DNA from: Thiohalocapsa sp. PB-PSB1
GTDB taxonomy: Bacteria > Pseudomonadota > Gammaproteobacteria > Chromatiales > Chromatiaceae
Direction of reading: 5' to 3'
Assembly (NCBI GenBank): GCA_016745215.1
Contig: CP050890.1
Location: 2,852,001 to 2,916,000 of the forward strand
DNA length: 64,000 nucleotides
Part shown: positions 53,294-61,653 of the stretch, one piece after another
Position numbering within the stretch: position 1 is the first letter of the stretch
Layout of the letters: each line of letters starts with the position of its first letter
Translations under genes and position numbers: made by a program
The notes under the pieces: generated by a model
The model's database searches: none
The model's input: the letters and a program-made list of their open reading frames with translations, nothing else
What the model was told of the DNA's origin: nothing

Positions 53294-55012
53294 ATGCAGG
53301 CCAAGGTGCTTTACATGACCGGAAACCCAGCCGCCGATGCTGGTGGCGACAGCGCGTTGCTCGCTGCTTCTGAGATGACCTATGACGGTGCTGGCAACGC
53401 ACCGTTGGAAAACTTGCCGGCGAACAACAACCTCGCCACCGATCATCCTACCGCGACCACAGTCGCTGCCGCTGAGCAGCCCAACCCGAACTCCAAGCAG
53501 ATTCCGGTTGATCAGGCTGCAGATGCCGCGCGGGCGCAGATCGCGGATGCTGGCGCCGGCTGCCATGCCGGCGCCGCCGAGTTACGCCGAGCCGCGGACG
53601 CCGCGGGGCAAAGCGAGTTGTTGCAACGCTATGCCGCCGATTATCCAACTGGTCCACATGATCAGCCCCAGAGCATGTGCCCGGCCTTCGGCTCTCTTCG
53701 CGTTGGTTTGCGGATGCGGCGTACTGCCACCGTGCTCTGTGGCTCGGCCTGCTGTGTTTACGGGCTGACCTTCACTTCGCATTTCTATGGCGCAAAACGT
53801 TCGGTTGGATACGTCCCGTTCGATTCCGAGACATTGGTCACCGGCAAGTTGTTCGAAGATGTGCGCGAGGCTGTCTTCGAGTTGGCCGATCCGGAAAAGT
53901 ACGATGCGGTCGTGGTAACCAATCTTTGCGTGCCGACCGCCTCAGGCGTGCCGCTCAGGCTGCTGCCGAAAGAAATCAACGGTGTGCGTATCATCGGTAT
54001 CGATGTGCCGGGCTTTGGTGTCCCGACGCATGCCGAGGCGAAGGACGTGTTGTCTGGTGCGATGCTTGGGTTTGCACGCGGAGAGGCGGAGTCTGGCCCG
54101 GTGCAGGCACCCCGTGGCGGCCGCAACGAAAAGCCGACCGTCACGTTGCTCGGCGAGATGTTCCCGGCCGATCCAGTCGGTATCGGCATGTTGCTCGATC
54201 CCCTCGGCTTGGCTGCCGGTCCGGTGGTGCCGACCCGTGAATGGCGTGAACTCTATGCTGCACTGGACTGTGCCGCGGTGGCTGCCATTCATCCTTACTA
54301 CACGGCTTCGATCCGCGAGTTTCAGATTGCCGGGCGCAGGGTCGTAGGCTCCGCACCGGTCGGTTACGACGGCACAGCTGCTTGGTTGGATGCCATCGGC
54401 CAGGCGTGCAATGTGGCAAGCGACCAGATCGCCGCGGCTAAGAATCGCTTCCTGCCAATGATTCGGTCTGCGCTGGCTCAGATGCCCATTGACGGTAGCA
54501 TTACGCTGTCCGGCTACGAAGGCTCCGAGTTGTTGGTCGCTCGCCTGCTGATCGAAAGCGGTGCAAATGTGCCCTATGTCGGCACCGCCGCGCCCCAAAC
54601 AAGCTGGTCCGATCCCGATCGCGAGTGGCTCGAGGCGCGTGGCGTGACGGTACAGTTCCGTGCGTCTTTGGAGCAGGACAAGTCCGCCGTGGATGCGATC
54701 AACCCGGATCTTGCCATCGGCACGACACCAGTGGTGCAGCACGCCAAGCAACGTTCGATTCCAGCACTGTATTTTACCAACTTGATTTCGGCTCGCCCGC
54801 TGATGGGAGCGGCCGGTGCCGGTTCCCTCGCGCAGGTGGTGAATGCCGCCTTGGCCAGCAAAGAGCGTTTCGAGCGTATGACGGCGTTCTTCGAGGGTGT
54901 CGGCCAAGATGAAACCGCAGGTGTCTGGGATCGCATGCCTGCAATCCGCTCTCGGTCTGTCGCCGAGCCTGCCGAAGTCAAGGCTGCGCCAGCGCAGGAG
55001 GGCAAGGTCTGA
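53294..55012 (+). CDS. bchY: Chlorophyllide a reductase subunit Y
   Basis: A 572-residue NifD-like subunit. The conserved part starts around residue 125 with QSMCPAFGSLRVGLRMRRT, followed by CGSACCVYGLTF, which supplies cluster ligands. The first 120 residues are an Ala/Asn/Gln-rich extension with no recognisable fold, longer than usual for BchY. With BchX and BchZ it reduces the C7=C8 bond of the ring. The stop overlaps the bchZ start (TGATG). Confidence 0.93.
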   Translation: MQAKVLYMTGNPAADAGGDSALLAASEMTYDGAGNAPLENLPANNNLATDHPTATTVAAAEQPNPNSKQIPVDQAADAARAQIADAGAGCHAGAAELRRAADAAGQSELLQRYAADYPTGPHDQPQSMCPAFGSLRVGLRMRRTATVLCGSACCVYGLTFTSHFYGAKRSVGYVPFDSETLVTGKLFEDVREAVFELADPEKYDAVVVTNLCVPTASGVPLRLLPKEINGVRIIGIDVPGFGVPTHAEAKDVLSGAMLGFARGEAESGPVQAPRGGRNEKPTVTLLGEMFPADPVGIGMLLDPLGLAAGPVVPTREWRELYAALDCAAVAAIHPYYTASIREFQIAGRRVVGSAPVGYDGTAAWLDAIGQACNVASDQIAAAKNRFLPMIRSALAQMPIDGSITLSGYEGSELLVARLLIESGANVPYVGTAAPQTSWSDPDREWLEARGVTVQFRASLEQDKSAVDAINPDLAIGTTPVVQHAKQRSIPALYFTNLISARPLMGAAGAGSLAQVVNAALASKERFERMTAFFEGVGQDETAGVWDRMPAIRSRSVAEPAEVKAAPAQEGKV

Positions 55013-56469
55013 TGCTGATTCAAGATCTCGATCGCGCAGGCGGCTATTGGGGCTCCGTGTACGTGTTCACGGCAGTCAAAGGCATGCAGGTGATCATCGA
55101 CGGGCCAGTCGGCTGCGAAAATCTACCCGTAACCGCCGTGTTGCACTACACCGATGCATTGCCGCCGCATGAATTGCCGGTGGTAGTGACCGGGCTGGGC
55201 GAGGAAGAACTGGGCCAGCAAGGCACCGAGGGTGCCATGCGCCGTGCCTTTGCGACGCTTGACCAGAGCAAGCCAGCCGTTGTCGTTACCGGTTCTATTG
55301 CCGAGATGATCGGAGGTGGTGTTACCCCTGCGGGTACCGGTATCCAGCGCTTCTTGCCGCGTACCATCGACGAGGATCAGTGGCAGAGCGCGGATCGCGC
55401 CATGGTTTGGCTTTGGACGCAATATGGATCGAAGGCCGGCAAGATGCCCAAGGCACGGGTGCGCAAAGACGGTGATAAGCCGCGCGTGAATATCGTCGGC
55501 CCGATCTACGGCATGTTCAATACCTGGTCCGATCTCGCGGAAGTGCGGCGTTTGATCGAAGGGATCGGTGCCGAAGTGAATCTGACCTTTCCGTTGGGCA
55601 CGCATCTGGACGCTATCCCGCGCTTGGTCGATGCGGATGTCAATGTCTGCATGTATCGCGAATTCGGTCGCAAGCTCTGCGAGGAGATGGAGAAGCCCTA
55701 TCTACAGGCGCCGATCGGATTGCACAGCACGACCAAATTCCTGCGCGCCCTCGGGGAGCTATTGGGGCTCGACCCGGAACCCTTTATCGAGCGCGAAAAG
55801 TACACGACGATCAAGCCGATCTGGGATCTGTGGCGCTCGGTAACGCAGGATTTCTTTGGCACCGCCAGCTTTGGCATTGCTGCCACGGAGACCTACGCGC
55901 GCGGCGTGCGGCATTTCCTGGAACAGGAAATGGGTCTGCCCTGCAACTTCGCCTTTGCGCGCCGCCCGGGCAATAAGCCCGACAATGACGCGGTGCGTGC
56001 CGCAATCCACGACAACACACCGTTGATTCTTTTTGGCGGCTATAACGAACGGATGTATCTGGCCGAGGCTGGCGGGCGCGGGAGCTTTATTCCGGCATCG
56101 CTGCCTGGAACCATCATCCGCCGCCATACCGGTACACCCTTTATGGGCTACTCCGGTGCCACCTATTTGATCCAAGAGGTCTGCAACGCGCTGTTCGATG
56201 CGTTGTTCAGCATCCTTCCTCTTGGCACCGAATTGGATAAAGTCGAGGCAACGCCTTCGCGTCTGCACAGGGAACTTCCCTGGGATGATGACGCGAAGCA
56301 ACTGCTCGACAGAATTCTCGAATCCACCCCGGTGCTCACCCGTATCTCGGCGGCGAAGGAACTGCGTGATGCCACCGAGCGTGCTGCGCGTGCAGCGGGT
56401 GAGGAGCGGGTAACTATTTCACGCGTATCCCAAACGCGGGACGCGCAACGCGGAGGACGCGCCGCATGA
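55012..56469 (+). CDS. bchZ: Chlorophyllide a reductase subunit Z
   Basis: A 485-residue NifK-like subunit. MLIQDLDRAGGYWGSVYVFT is the diagnostic N-terminus; DGPVGCENLPVTAVLHYTD contains a cluster ligand, and the C-terminal helix (about 425-470) is present. It starts at the A of the TGATG overlap with bchY, so the two subunits are probably made in equal amounts. A gap of about 220 bases then leads to pufB. Confidence 0.95.
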   Translation: MLIQDLDRAGGYWGSVYVFTAVKGMQVIIDGPVGCENLPVTAVLHYTDALPPHELPVVVTGLGEEELGQQGTEGAMRRAFATLDQSKPAVVVTGSIAEMIGGGVTPAGTGIQRFLPRTIDEDQWQSADRAMVWLWTQYGSKAGKMPKARVRKDGDKPRVNIVGPIYGMFNTWSDLAEVRRLIEGIGAEVNLTFPLGTHLDAIPRLVDADVNVCMYREFGRKLCEEMEKPYLQAPIGLHSTTKFLRALGELLGLDPEPFIEREKYTTIKPIWDLWRSVTQDFFGTASFGIAATETYARGVRHFLEQEMGLPCNFAFARRPGNKPDNDAVRAAIHDNTPLILFGGYNERMYLAEAGGRGSFIPASLPGTIIRRHTGTPFMGYSGATYLIQEVCNALFDALFSILPLGTELDKVEATPSRLHRELPWDDDAKQLLDRILESTPVLTRISAAKELRDATERAARAAGEERVTISRVSQTRDAQRGGRAA

Positions 56470-56690
56470 CCAGGTCCGGGCACAGGGCGGTCAAAAGGTT
56501 CGTCACCGTGATTCGGGGCTTCCGTGACGTGGCGCAACCGCGTTCGGCACGGCGGCCAAATGCTCGCCAGGCCTTGCCGTTCTCATTCTTGAGGCGGCTG
56601 CTCGACCGGGGTGCCGCCCCGGCATTCCCTCGACGCACGAACGGCGCCGATGGCCTGACGACCCTTTGTAACTGACTGGAGGGTTAAACC

Positions 56691-56834
56691 ATGGCAAACG
56701 ACAAGAGCATCACTGGTATCAGCGACGAAGAAGCGCAGGAATTCCACGGTATTTTCGTGCAGAGCATGACTGGCTTTTTCGGTGTCGTTGTATTTGCGCA
56801 TCTTCTGGCGTGGCTCTGGCGTCCCTGGCTGTAA
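56691..56834 (+). CDS. pufB: LH1 antenna beta polypeptide, set 1
   Basis: A 47-residue single-span antenna protein, MANDKSITGISDEEAQEFHG at the N-terminus. The bacteriochlorophyll-ligating His is in FAHLLAWLWRPWL, the standard beta C-terminus; an earlier His is in QEFHG. GGAGGG precedes the ATG. With PufA it forms the ring around the reaction centre. It differs from B2 and B3 in FVQSMTGFFGVVVF where they have FTQSMTGFLGVAAF. Confidence 0.96.
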   Translation: MANDKSITGISDEEAQEFHGIFVQSMTGFFGVVVFAHLLAWLWRPWL

Positions 56835-56918
56835 GGCGATTTTTGCCAAAACGATTCTTCCGCGTTGCCGCATCCGGCTGACGACGCAACTGTCCTGACC
56901 TGATTTGGGAGTTAAGGC

Positions 56919-57116
56919 ATGAACGACAAACTGTATAAGATCTGGACCATCATTCAGCCCCAGACCGCGCTGATCGGTCTAGCCGCATTTCTCGCTGTTC
57001 TTGGGTTGGTCATTCACATGATCCTGCTCAGCACGACTGATTTCAATTGGCTGGAAGATGGTATGCCCGCTGTTTCTGTGACGCCGGCTGCGCAAGTGGT
57101 GCCGCAGCAGATGTAA
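56919..57116 (+). CDS. pufA: LH1 antenna alpha polypeptide, set 1
   Basis: A 65-residue antenna protein. KIWTIIQPQTALIGLAAFLA then VIHMILLSTTDFNWL holds the ligating His and the Trp that tunes the pigment. The Trp is 11 residues after the His. It lacks the DPRR motif found in alpha-2 and alpha-3 at the membrane boundary, having IQPQ instead. It is followed after about 105 bases by pufL, with a hairpin between. Confidence 0.95.
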   Translation: MNDKLYKIWTIIQPQTALIGLAAFLAVLGLVIHMILLSTTDFNWLEDGMPAVSVTPAAQVVPQQM

Positions 57117-57172
57117 GGGCCTGTTCGAATGACGACGGATTCGGTGCGAAATCGCCACCCGTCGCTGAGCTT

Positions 57173-57196
57173 GCTACGAGGAGGCCGCCTCGCAGC
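57173..57196 (+). promoter_or_regulatory. Intercistronic hairpin between pufA and pufL
   Basis: GCTACGAGG (57173-57181) pairs with CCTCGCAGC (57188-57196) with one mismatch and a 6-base loop. Such pufA-pufL hairpins are known in other purple bacteria to protect the upstream pufBA mRNA and give more antenna than reaction-centre protein. That role here is inferred. Confidence 0.45.
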
Positions 57197-57222
57197 GTGC
57201 CTTCCAAGCAGAGGAATCAATA

Positions 57223-58044
57223 ATGGCCATGCTGAGTTTTGAGAAAAAATACCGCGTACGCGGCGGTACCTTGGTAGGAGGGGATCTGTTCGACTTCTGG
57301 GTGGGGCCGTTCTACGTCGGCTTCTTCGGAATTACGACCGTCTTCTTCGCCACGCTGGGTACCTTGTTAATCATCTGGGGTGCGGCGATGGGGCCCACCT
57401 GGAACGTCTGGCGGATCAATATTGCCCCACCAGACTTGAGTTACGGCCTGGGAATGGCCCCACTGATGGAAGGCGGGCTATGGCAGATCATCACGATCTG
57501 TGCGATCGGCGCCTTTGTTTCCTGGGCGTTGCGCCAGGTCGAGATCTCGCGCAAGCTGGGTATCGGGCTCCATGTGCCCATCGCCTTTGCCTTTGCGATT
57601 TTGGCCTATGTAACGCTAACCGTGATTCGTCCCGTATTGATGGGTGCTTGGGGACACGGCTTTCCGTATGGCATCTTCAGCCATCTGGATTGGGTCTCCA
57701 ATGTTGGCTACCAATACCTGCACTTCCATTACAACCCGGCGCACATGTTGGCCATTACGTTCTTCTTCACGAACGCATTGGCGCTGGCATTGCATGGGTC
57801 GTTGATCCTGTCGATGACCAATCCCGCCAAGGGCGAACCGGTCAAGACGGGCGAACATGAAAACACCTTCTTCCGCGATATCATCGGTTACTCGATCGGT
57901 GCGCTGGCTATCCATCGCCTGGGTTGGTTCCTAGCCATCAACGCCGCTTTCTGGAGTGCCGTCTGTATCGTGCTGAGTGGCCCATTCTGGACCCGTGGAT
58001 GGCCCGAGTGGTGGAACTGGTGGCTCGAGCTGCCGATTTGGTAA
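57223..58044 (+). CDS. pufL: Photosynthetic reaction centre L subunit
   Basis: A 273-residue protein with five membrane helices. MAMLSFEKKYRVRGGTLVGG is the typical start and GGAATC lies ahead of it. The special-pair His is in GYQYLHFHYNPAHM, the iron-ligand His residues are in ALALHGSLIL and in GALAIHRLGWF. L binds half of the special pair and the QB quinone. It is 15 bases ahead of pufM. Confidence 0.98.
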   Translation: MAMLSFEKKYRVRGGTLVGGDLFDFWVGPFYVGFFGITTVFFATLGTLLIIWGAAMGPTWNVWRINIAPPDLSYGLGMAPLMEGGLWQIITICAIGAFVSWALRQVEISRKLGIGLHVPIAFAFAILAYVTLTVIRPVLMGAWGHGFPYGIFSHLDWVSNVGYQYLHFHYNPAHMLAITFFFTNALALALHGSLILSMTNPAKGEPVKTGEHENTFFRDIIGYSIGALAIHRLGWFLAINAAFWSAVCIVLSGPFWTRGWPEWWNWWLELPIW

Positions 58045-58059
58045 TGAGAGGACACCATC

Positions 58060-59034
58060 ATGGCTGAATATCAAAACATCTTTACGCGGGTGCAAGTCCG
58101 CGAGCCGGCTTATCCCGGCGTCGAACTGCCCAAGGGCGAAATGCCGCGAATCGGCAAGCCGTTCTTCAATTATTGGATAGGCAAGTTCGGTGATGCCCAG
58201 ATCGGACCAATCTATTTGGGATGGGCGGGCATTGCATCCTTGATCTGCGGCTTTATCGCCTTCGAGATCATCGGCCTCAACATGCTGGCATCGGTGAATT
58301 GGAATCCGATTGAGTTCGTTAGGAATCTTTTCTGGCTGGCACTCGAGCCGCCACCGGCAGCTTATGGCTTAAACATTCCTCCGCTTGGCGAAGGGGGCTG
58401 GTGGTTGATAGCCGGCTTTTTCCTGACCGTATCCATTCTGCTTTGGTGGCTGAGAACCTATCAGCGAGCCATCGCGCTTGGTACAGGTACTCACATCGCG
58501 TGGGCATTTGCAGCGGCAATCTTCTTCTACCTCACCTTGGGTTTCATTCGCCCACTGTTGATGGGAAGTTGGGGTGAGGCGGTGCCGTTTGGTATCTTCC
58601 CGCATTTGGATTGGACCGCGGCGATCTCCATTCGCTACGGGAATTTCTACTACAATCCATTCCATGCGTTGTCCATCGCATTCCTTTACGGTGCGGCGGT
58701 CTTATTTGCAATGCACGGCGGCACGATTCTGGCCACATCTCGGTATGGTGCAGACCGCGAGATCGATCAGATCACCAGTCGCGGAACCGCTGCGGAAAGA
58801 GCAGCCCTGCTGTGGCGTTGGACCATGGGCTTCAATGCCACGATGGAATCCATCCATCGTTGGGCCTGGTGGTTCGCGGTGTTGGTGGTGATCACTGCCG
58901 GTATCGGCATCCTGTTGACCGGTACCGTGGTTGAGAATTGGTATCTCTGGGGTATCAAGCACGGTATCGTGGCGCCGTATCCATCTGTATTGACCGTGCA
59001 GGATCCAACCCTGTTACAGGGGATGTCGCAATGA
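58060..59034 (+). CDS. pufM: Photosynthetic reaction centre M subunit
   Basis: A 324-residue five-helix protein, partner of PufL. The special-pair His is in NFYYNPFHALSIAF, iron ligands are in LFAMHGGTIL and ESIHRWAWWF. The C-terminus YPSVLTVQDPTLLQGMSQ has the extension typical of species with a bound cytochrome. Its TGA overlaps the pufC ATG by four bases (ATGA). Confidence 0.98.
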   Translation: MAEYQNIFTRVQVREPAYPGVELPKGEMPRIGKPFFNYWIGKFGDAQIGPIYLGWAGIASLICGFIAFEIIGLNMLASVNWNPIEFVRNLFWLALEPPPAAYGLNIPPLGEGGWWLIAGFFLTVSILLWWLRTYQRAIALGTGTHIAWAFAAAIFFYLTLGFIRPLLMGSWGEAVPFGIFPHLDWTAAISIRYGNFYYNPFHALSIAFLYGAAVLFAMHGGTILATSRYGADREIDQITSRGTAAERAALLWRWTMGFNATMESIHRWAWWFAVLVVITAGIGILLTGTVVENWYLWGIKHGIVAPYPSVLTVQDPTLLQGMSQ

Positions 59035-60302
59035 AAATGCTTGATCACAAACTATTGATCGCAGCTGCGCTTGGGGCTTCTGCGCTCCTGGCTGGTTGCG
59101 AGATGCCGCCGCCAGATGTGGTACAGAATGGCTATCGTGGCCTCGGTATGCACACCAATTACAATCCACGCCTGCTGCAGGCATCGCTGGATGCGAATGT
59201 ACCGCCGGAACCGATTCCAGCGGCAGCGCCGGGTGGTCCGAAAGCCAAGGATGTTTACAAGAACGTACAGGTTCTTGGTGAGCTGACCGTTAACGAGTTC
59301 AATCGACTGATGGTTGCTTTAACCAACTGGGTCTCTCCGGAACAAGGCTGTTATTACTGCCATGTCAACGAGGGCTTCGAGTACGACGGCATCTATACCA
59401 AGACCGTGTCGCGTCGCATGATCCAGATGACGCAGGATACCAATGCTAACTGGAAGGACCATGTGGCCGATACTGGTGTGACCTGCTACACCTGCCATCG
59501 GGGAAATCCGGTGCCGCAATATGTCTGGACCAGCGATCCGGGTCCCGGTCAGCCCTCGGCGATGGCGCCTACTGGGCAGAACACACCATCCAAGACAGTT
59601 GCTTATGCATCGTTGCCCTATGATCCCTTTACCCCATTCTTGTCTCAAGACAACGATATCCGGGTCATTGGTCAGACAGCACTGCCACAGGGAAATCGCA
59701 GGTCGATCAAGCAGGCTGAATGGACATACGGCTTGATGATGCACCTGTCCCAGGCACTGGGCGTCAATTGCACCTACTGTCACAATACACGTTCGTTCTA
59801 TTCATGGGACCAAAGCGCTCCTCAGCGCACGACGGCCTGGTATGCCATTCGTCATGTCAGATCCATGAACAACGACTATGTGACGCCGCTTGGCGAGGTG
59901 CTGCCCGATACCCGAAAAGGACCGCTTGGAGATCCCTACAAGATCTACTGCACGACCTGCCATCAGGGTGCCTACAAGCCACTCTATGGCGCACCTATGC
60001 TGAAGGACTACCCATCCTTGGCGCAACCGCTGACGGAAACCGATGCAGAGGCGATCAAGGCAGCCGAGGCTCCGCCGACACCAGCCGCACAAGCCGGAGC
60101 GGATGCGACGCCTGCGGAGGAGGCACAGACGGCGGAGGAGCCGGCCGCTGCGGAGCAAGATGTGGTGGCATCGGCTGCGAGTTCGGAAGCGCAATCCCAA
60201 CCCGCGACGGATGCGCCGGTTCAGTTACAGTATCCGCCACCGGAGATGATGCAGTACCCGCCGGCGCCGTTGCAGTACCCACCACCGCCAGCTGAGCGCT
60301 AG
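59031..60302 (+). CDS. pufC: Tetraheme cytochrome subunit of the reaction centre
   Basis: A 423-residue lipoprotein. The signal peptide ends in the lipobox ALLAGC, so Cys22 or so is acylated and holds the protein in the inner membrane facing the periplasm. Four CxxCH heme sites are visible: CYYCH, CYTCH, CTYCH and CTTCH. It re-reduces the special pair. After the last heme (about residue 315) there is an unusual tail of roughly 90 residues rich in Ala, Glu and Pro, ending in QYPPPEMMQYPPAPLQYPPP. It overlaps pufM by four bases. Confidence 0.97.
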   Translation: MKMLDHKLLIAAALGASALLAGCEMPPPDVVQNGYRGLGMHTNYNPRLLQASLDANVPPEPIPAAAPGGPKAKDVYKNVQVLGELTVNEFNRLMVALTNWVSPEQGCYYCHVNEGFEYDGIYTKTVSRRMIQMTQDTNANWKDHVADTGVTCYTCHRGNPVPQYVWTSDPGPGQPSAMAPTGQNTPSKTVAYASLPYDPFTPFLSQDNDIRVIGQTALPQGNRRSIKQAEWTYGLMMHLSQALGVNCTYCHNTRSFYSWDQSAPQRTTAWYAIRHVRSMNNDYVTPLGEVLPDTRKGPLGDPYKIYCTTCHQGAYKPLYGAPMLKDYPSLAQPLTETDAEAIKAAEAPPTPAAQAGADATPAEEAQTAEEPAAAEQDVVASAASSEAQSQPATDAPVQLQYPPPEMMQYPPAPLQYPPPPAER

Positions 60303-60309
60303 AGCCATC

Positions 60310-60329
60310 CAAGGTGAAGGATCACCTTG
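60310..60329 (+). promoter_or_regulatory. Hairpin between pufC and pufB2
   Basis: CAAGGTGA pairs exactly with TCACCTTG over the loop AGGA, starting 7 bases after the pufC stop. No T-run follows, so a role in mRNA processing or partial attenuation ahead of the extra antenna genes is more likely than termination. Confidence 0.5.
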
Positions 60330-60392
60330 ATCTGTAGCAAAGACTTGTCACGGCCAAATGGCCAAAATCGAGACGAATAGAGGTAATATCCC

Positions 60393-60536
60393 ATGGCTGA
60401 AACCAAGAGCATAACCGGGTTGACCGAAGAAGAAGCTCAGGAATTTCACGGCATTTTCACGCAGAGCATGACCGGCTTTCTTGGCGTCGCTGCATTTGCA
60501 CACCTGCTGGCTTGGCTCTGGCGTCCGTGGCTGTAA
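60393..60536 (+). CDS. pufB2: LH1-type antenna beta polypeptide, set 2
   Basis: A 47-residue protein starting MAETKSITGLTEEEAQEFHG and ending FAHLLAWLWRPWL, nearly the same as set 3 and close to set 1. The His ligand is conserved. AGAGGTAA lies ahead of the ATG. The extra pufBA pairs after pufC are characteristic of Chromatiaceae and give a mixed antenna ring. Confidence 0.95.
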   Translation: MAETKSITGLTEEEAQEFHGIFTQSMTGFLGVAAFAHLLAWLWRPWL

Positions 60537-60609
60537 TCCGGATAGCTAACATCAATCGGGGTGACCGGACCTGTTTCGGCACTCCCCGTGTCTCTGAAGG
60601 AGTACAACC

Positions 60610-60801
60610 ATGCACCGTATTTGGCAGCTCTTTGACCCGCGCCGCAGCCTAATGGCCCTGTTCAGCTTTTTGATGGCGTTGGCGCTTTTCATTCATTTGA
60701 TTCTGCTGATGTCGGCTGACTTCAATTGGCTTACCACATCCAAGGCAGTCGCGCCGGTTTCGCAGATGTCGCCGATGCCTCCTGCGCGTACCATCAATTG
60801 A
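60610..60801 (+). CDS. pufA2: LH1-type antenna alpha polypeptide, set 2
   Basis: A 63-residue protein: MHRIWQLFDPRRSLMALFSF, then FIHLILLMSADFNWL with the His ligand and the Trp at +11. The C-terminus is Pro/Met-rich. The DPRR boundary motif is present. GAAGGAGT precedes the ATG. Confidence 0.95.
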   Translation: MHRIWQLFDPRRSLMALFSFLMALALFIHLILLMSADFNWLTTSKAVAPVSQMSPMPPARTIN

Positions 60802-60988
60802 TCCATGTCCATACTGTACTCTTTCAGTGCAGATGCGTGGCAATGAGGGCACCGTGCAAGCGGCAACCTGACCCGATGGCGCTGGGTCGAGCACCCAGCG
60901 TCAAAACGCCCTGTTGGGCAACCCCGCCGCGGGGGATCACCGCGGCAAACGGCCGCAAGGCCTAGCATGCAAACTGGAGGTTAATTCC

Positions 60989-61129
60989 ATGGCTGAGAAA
61001 AGCATCACTGGATTGAGCGAAGAAGAGGCCCAAGAATTTCACGGGATCTTCACGCAAAGTATGACCGGCTTTCTCGGTGTCGCGGCATTCGCGCACCTGC
61101 TAGCCTGGCTGTGGCGTCCCTGGCTGTAA
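60989..61129 (+). CDS. pufB3: LH1-type antenna beta polypeptide, set 3
   Basis: A 46-residue protein starting MAEKSITGLSEEEAQEFHG and ending in the same FAHLLAWLWRPWL. It is one residue shorter than set 2 near the N-terminus. GGAGG lies 10 bases before the ATG. The 187 bases before it (60802-60988) hold GC-rich palindromes such as CCGCCGCGGGGG but no gene. Confidence 0.95.
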   Translation: MAEKSITGLSEEEAQEFHGIFTQSMTGFLGVAAFAHLLAWLWRPWL

Positions 61130-61214
61130 GGCCTCGTCATCCCCGTCAACGCAGTTCATTCTCGGGAGTACGCAGCGTATTGCGGCGCCCCGAATCATGC
61201 ATAGGAGATAACTC

Positions 61215-61397
61215 ATGCATAAAATCTGGCAGATCTTCGATCCGCGTCGGGCCTTGGTCGCCCTCGCTGGTTTCCTCGCGGTTTTGGCCCTATTAATCCA
61301 CTTCATTCTGCTCAGCACCGCTGACTTCAATTGGCTTGGCGATGGCATCCCGGCCATTGCCTCCCAAGTTGTTTCGCAGCTGACGTTGATCGTTTGA
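61215..61397 (+). CDS. pufA3: LH1-type antenna alpha polypeptide, set 3
   Basis: A 60-residue protein: MHKIWQIFDPRRALVALAGF, then LIHFILLSTADFNWL, with the His ligand and Trp at +11, so no His-Trp shortening of the kind seen in strongly red-shifted LH1. It is the last antenna gene and is followed by a strong hairpin terminator. Confidence 0.95.
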   Translation: MHKIWQIFDPRRALVALAGFLAVLALLIHFILLSTADFNWLGDGIPAIASQVVSQLTLIV

Positions 61398-61465
61398 TCC
61401 CGGTTGCCCGGAACCGGTAGCGGAATGGGGTCGGCGCTCAGCCGGCTCCGTTACCGCATGTTTAA

Positions 61466-61498
61466 GCAAAGAAGACAGCCATCTGCTGTCTTCTTTGC
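61466..61498 (+). terminator. Rho-independent terminator of the puf operon
   Basis: GCAAAGAAGACAGC (61466-61479) pairs perfectly with GCTGTCTTCTTTGC (61485-61498) over the loop CATCT, followed by GTTTT. It lies 70 bases after pufA3 and separates the puf operon from dxs. Confidence 0.85.
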
Positions 61499-61653
61499 GT
61501 TTTCGGCATCGGCCGCGGTGATATGCAGCGGATCTTCGCGGGGCCGGTGAGTTCTGCCACCTTCGCTTGACCGAGGGCAAGGTCTAGAGTCCCCCGGACA
61601 GGTCCAGTGCACTATCATTGTCCGCTGTTGCCTAAACCGACGGGAAAAAGAAA

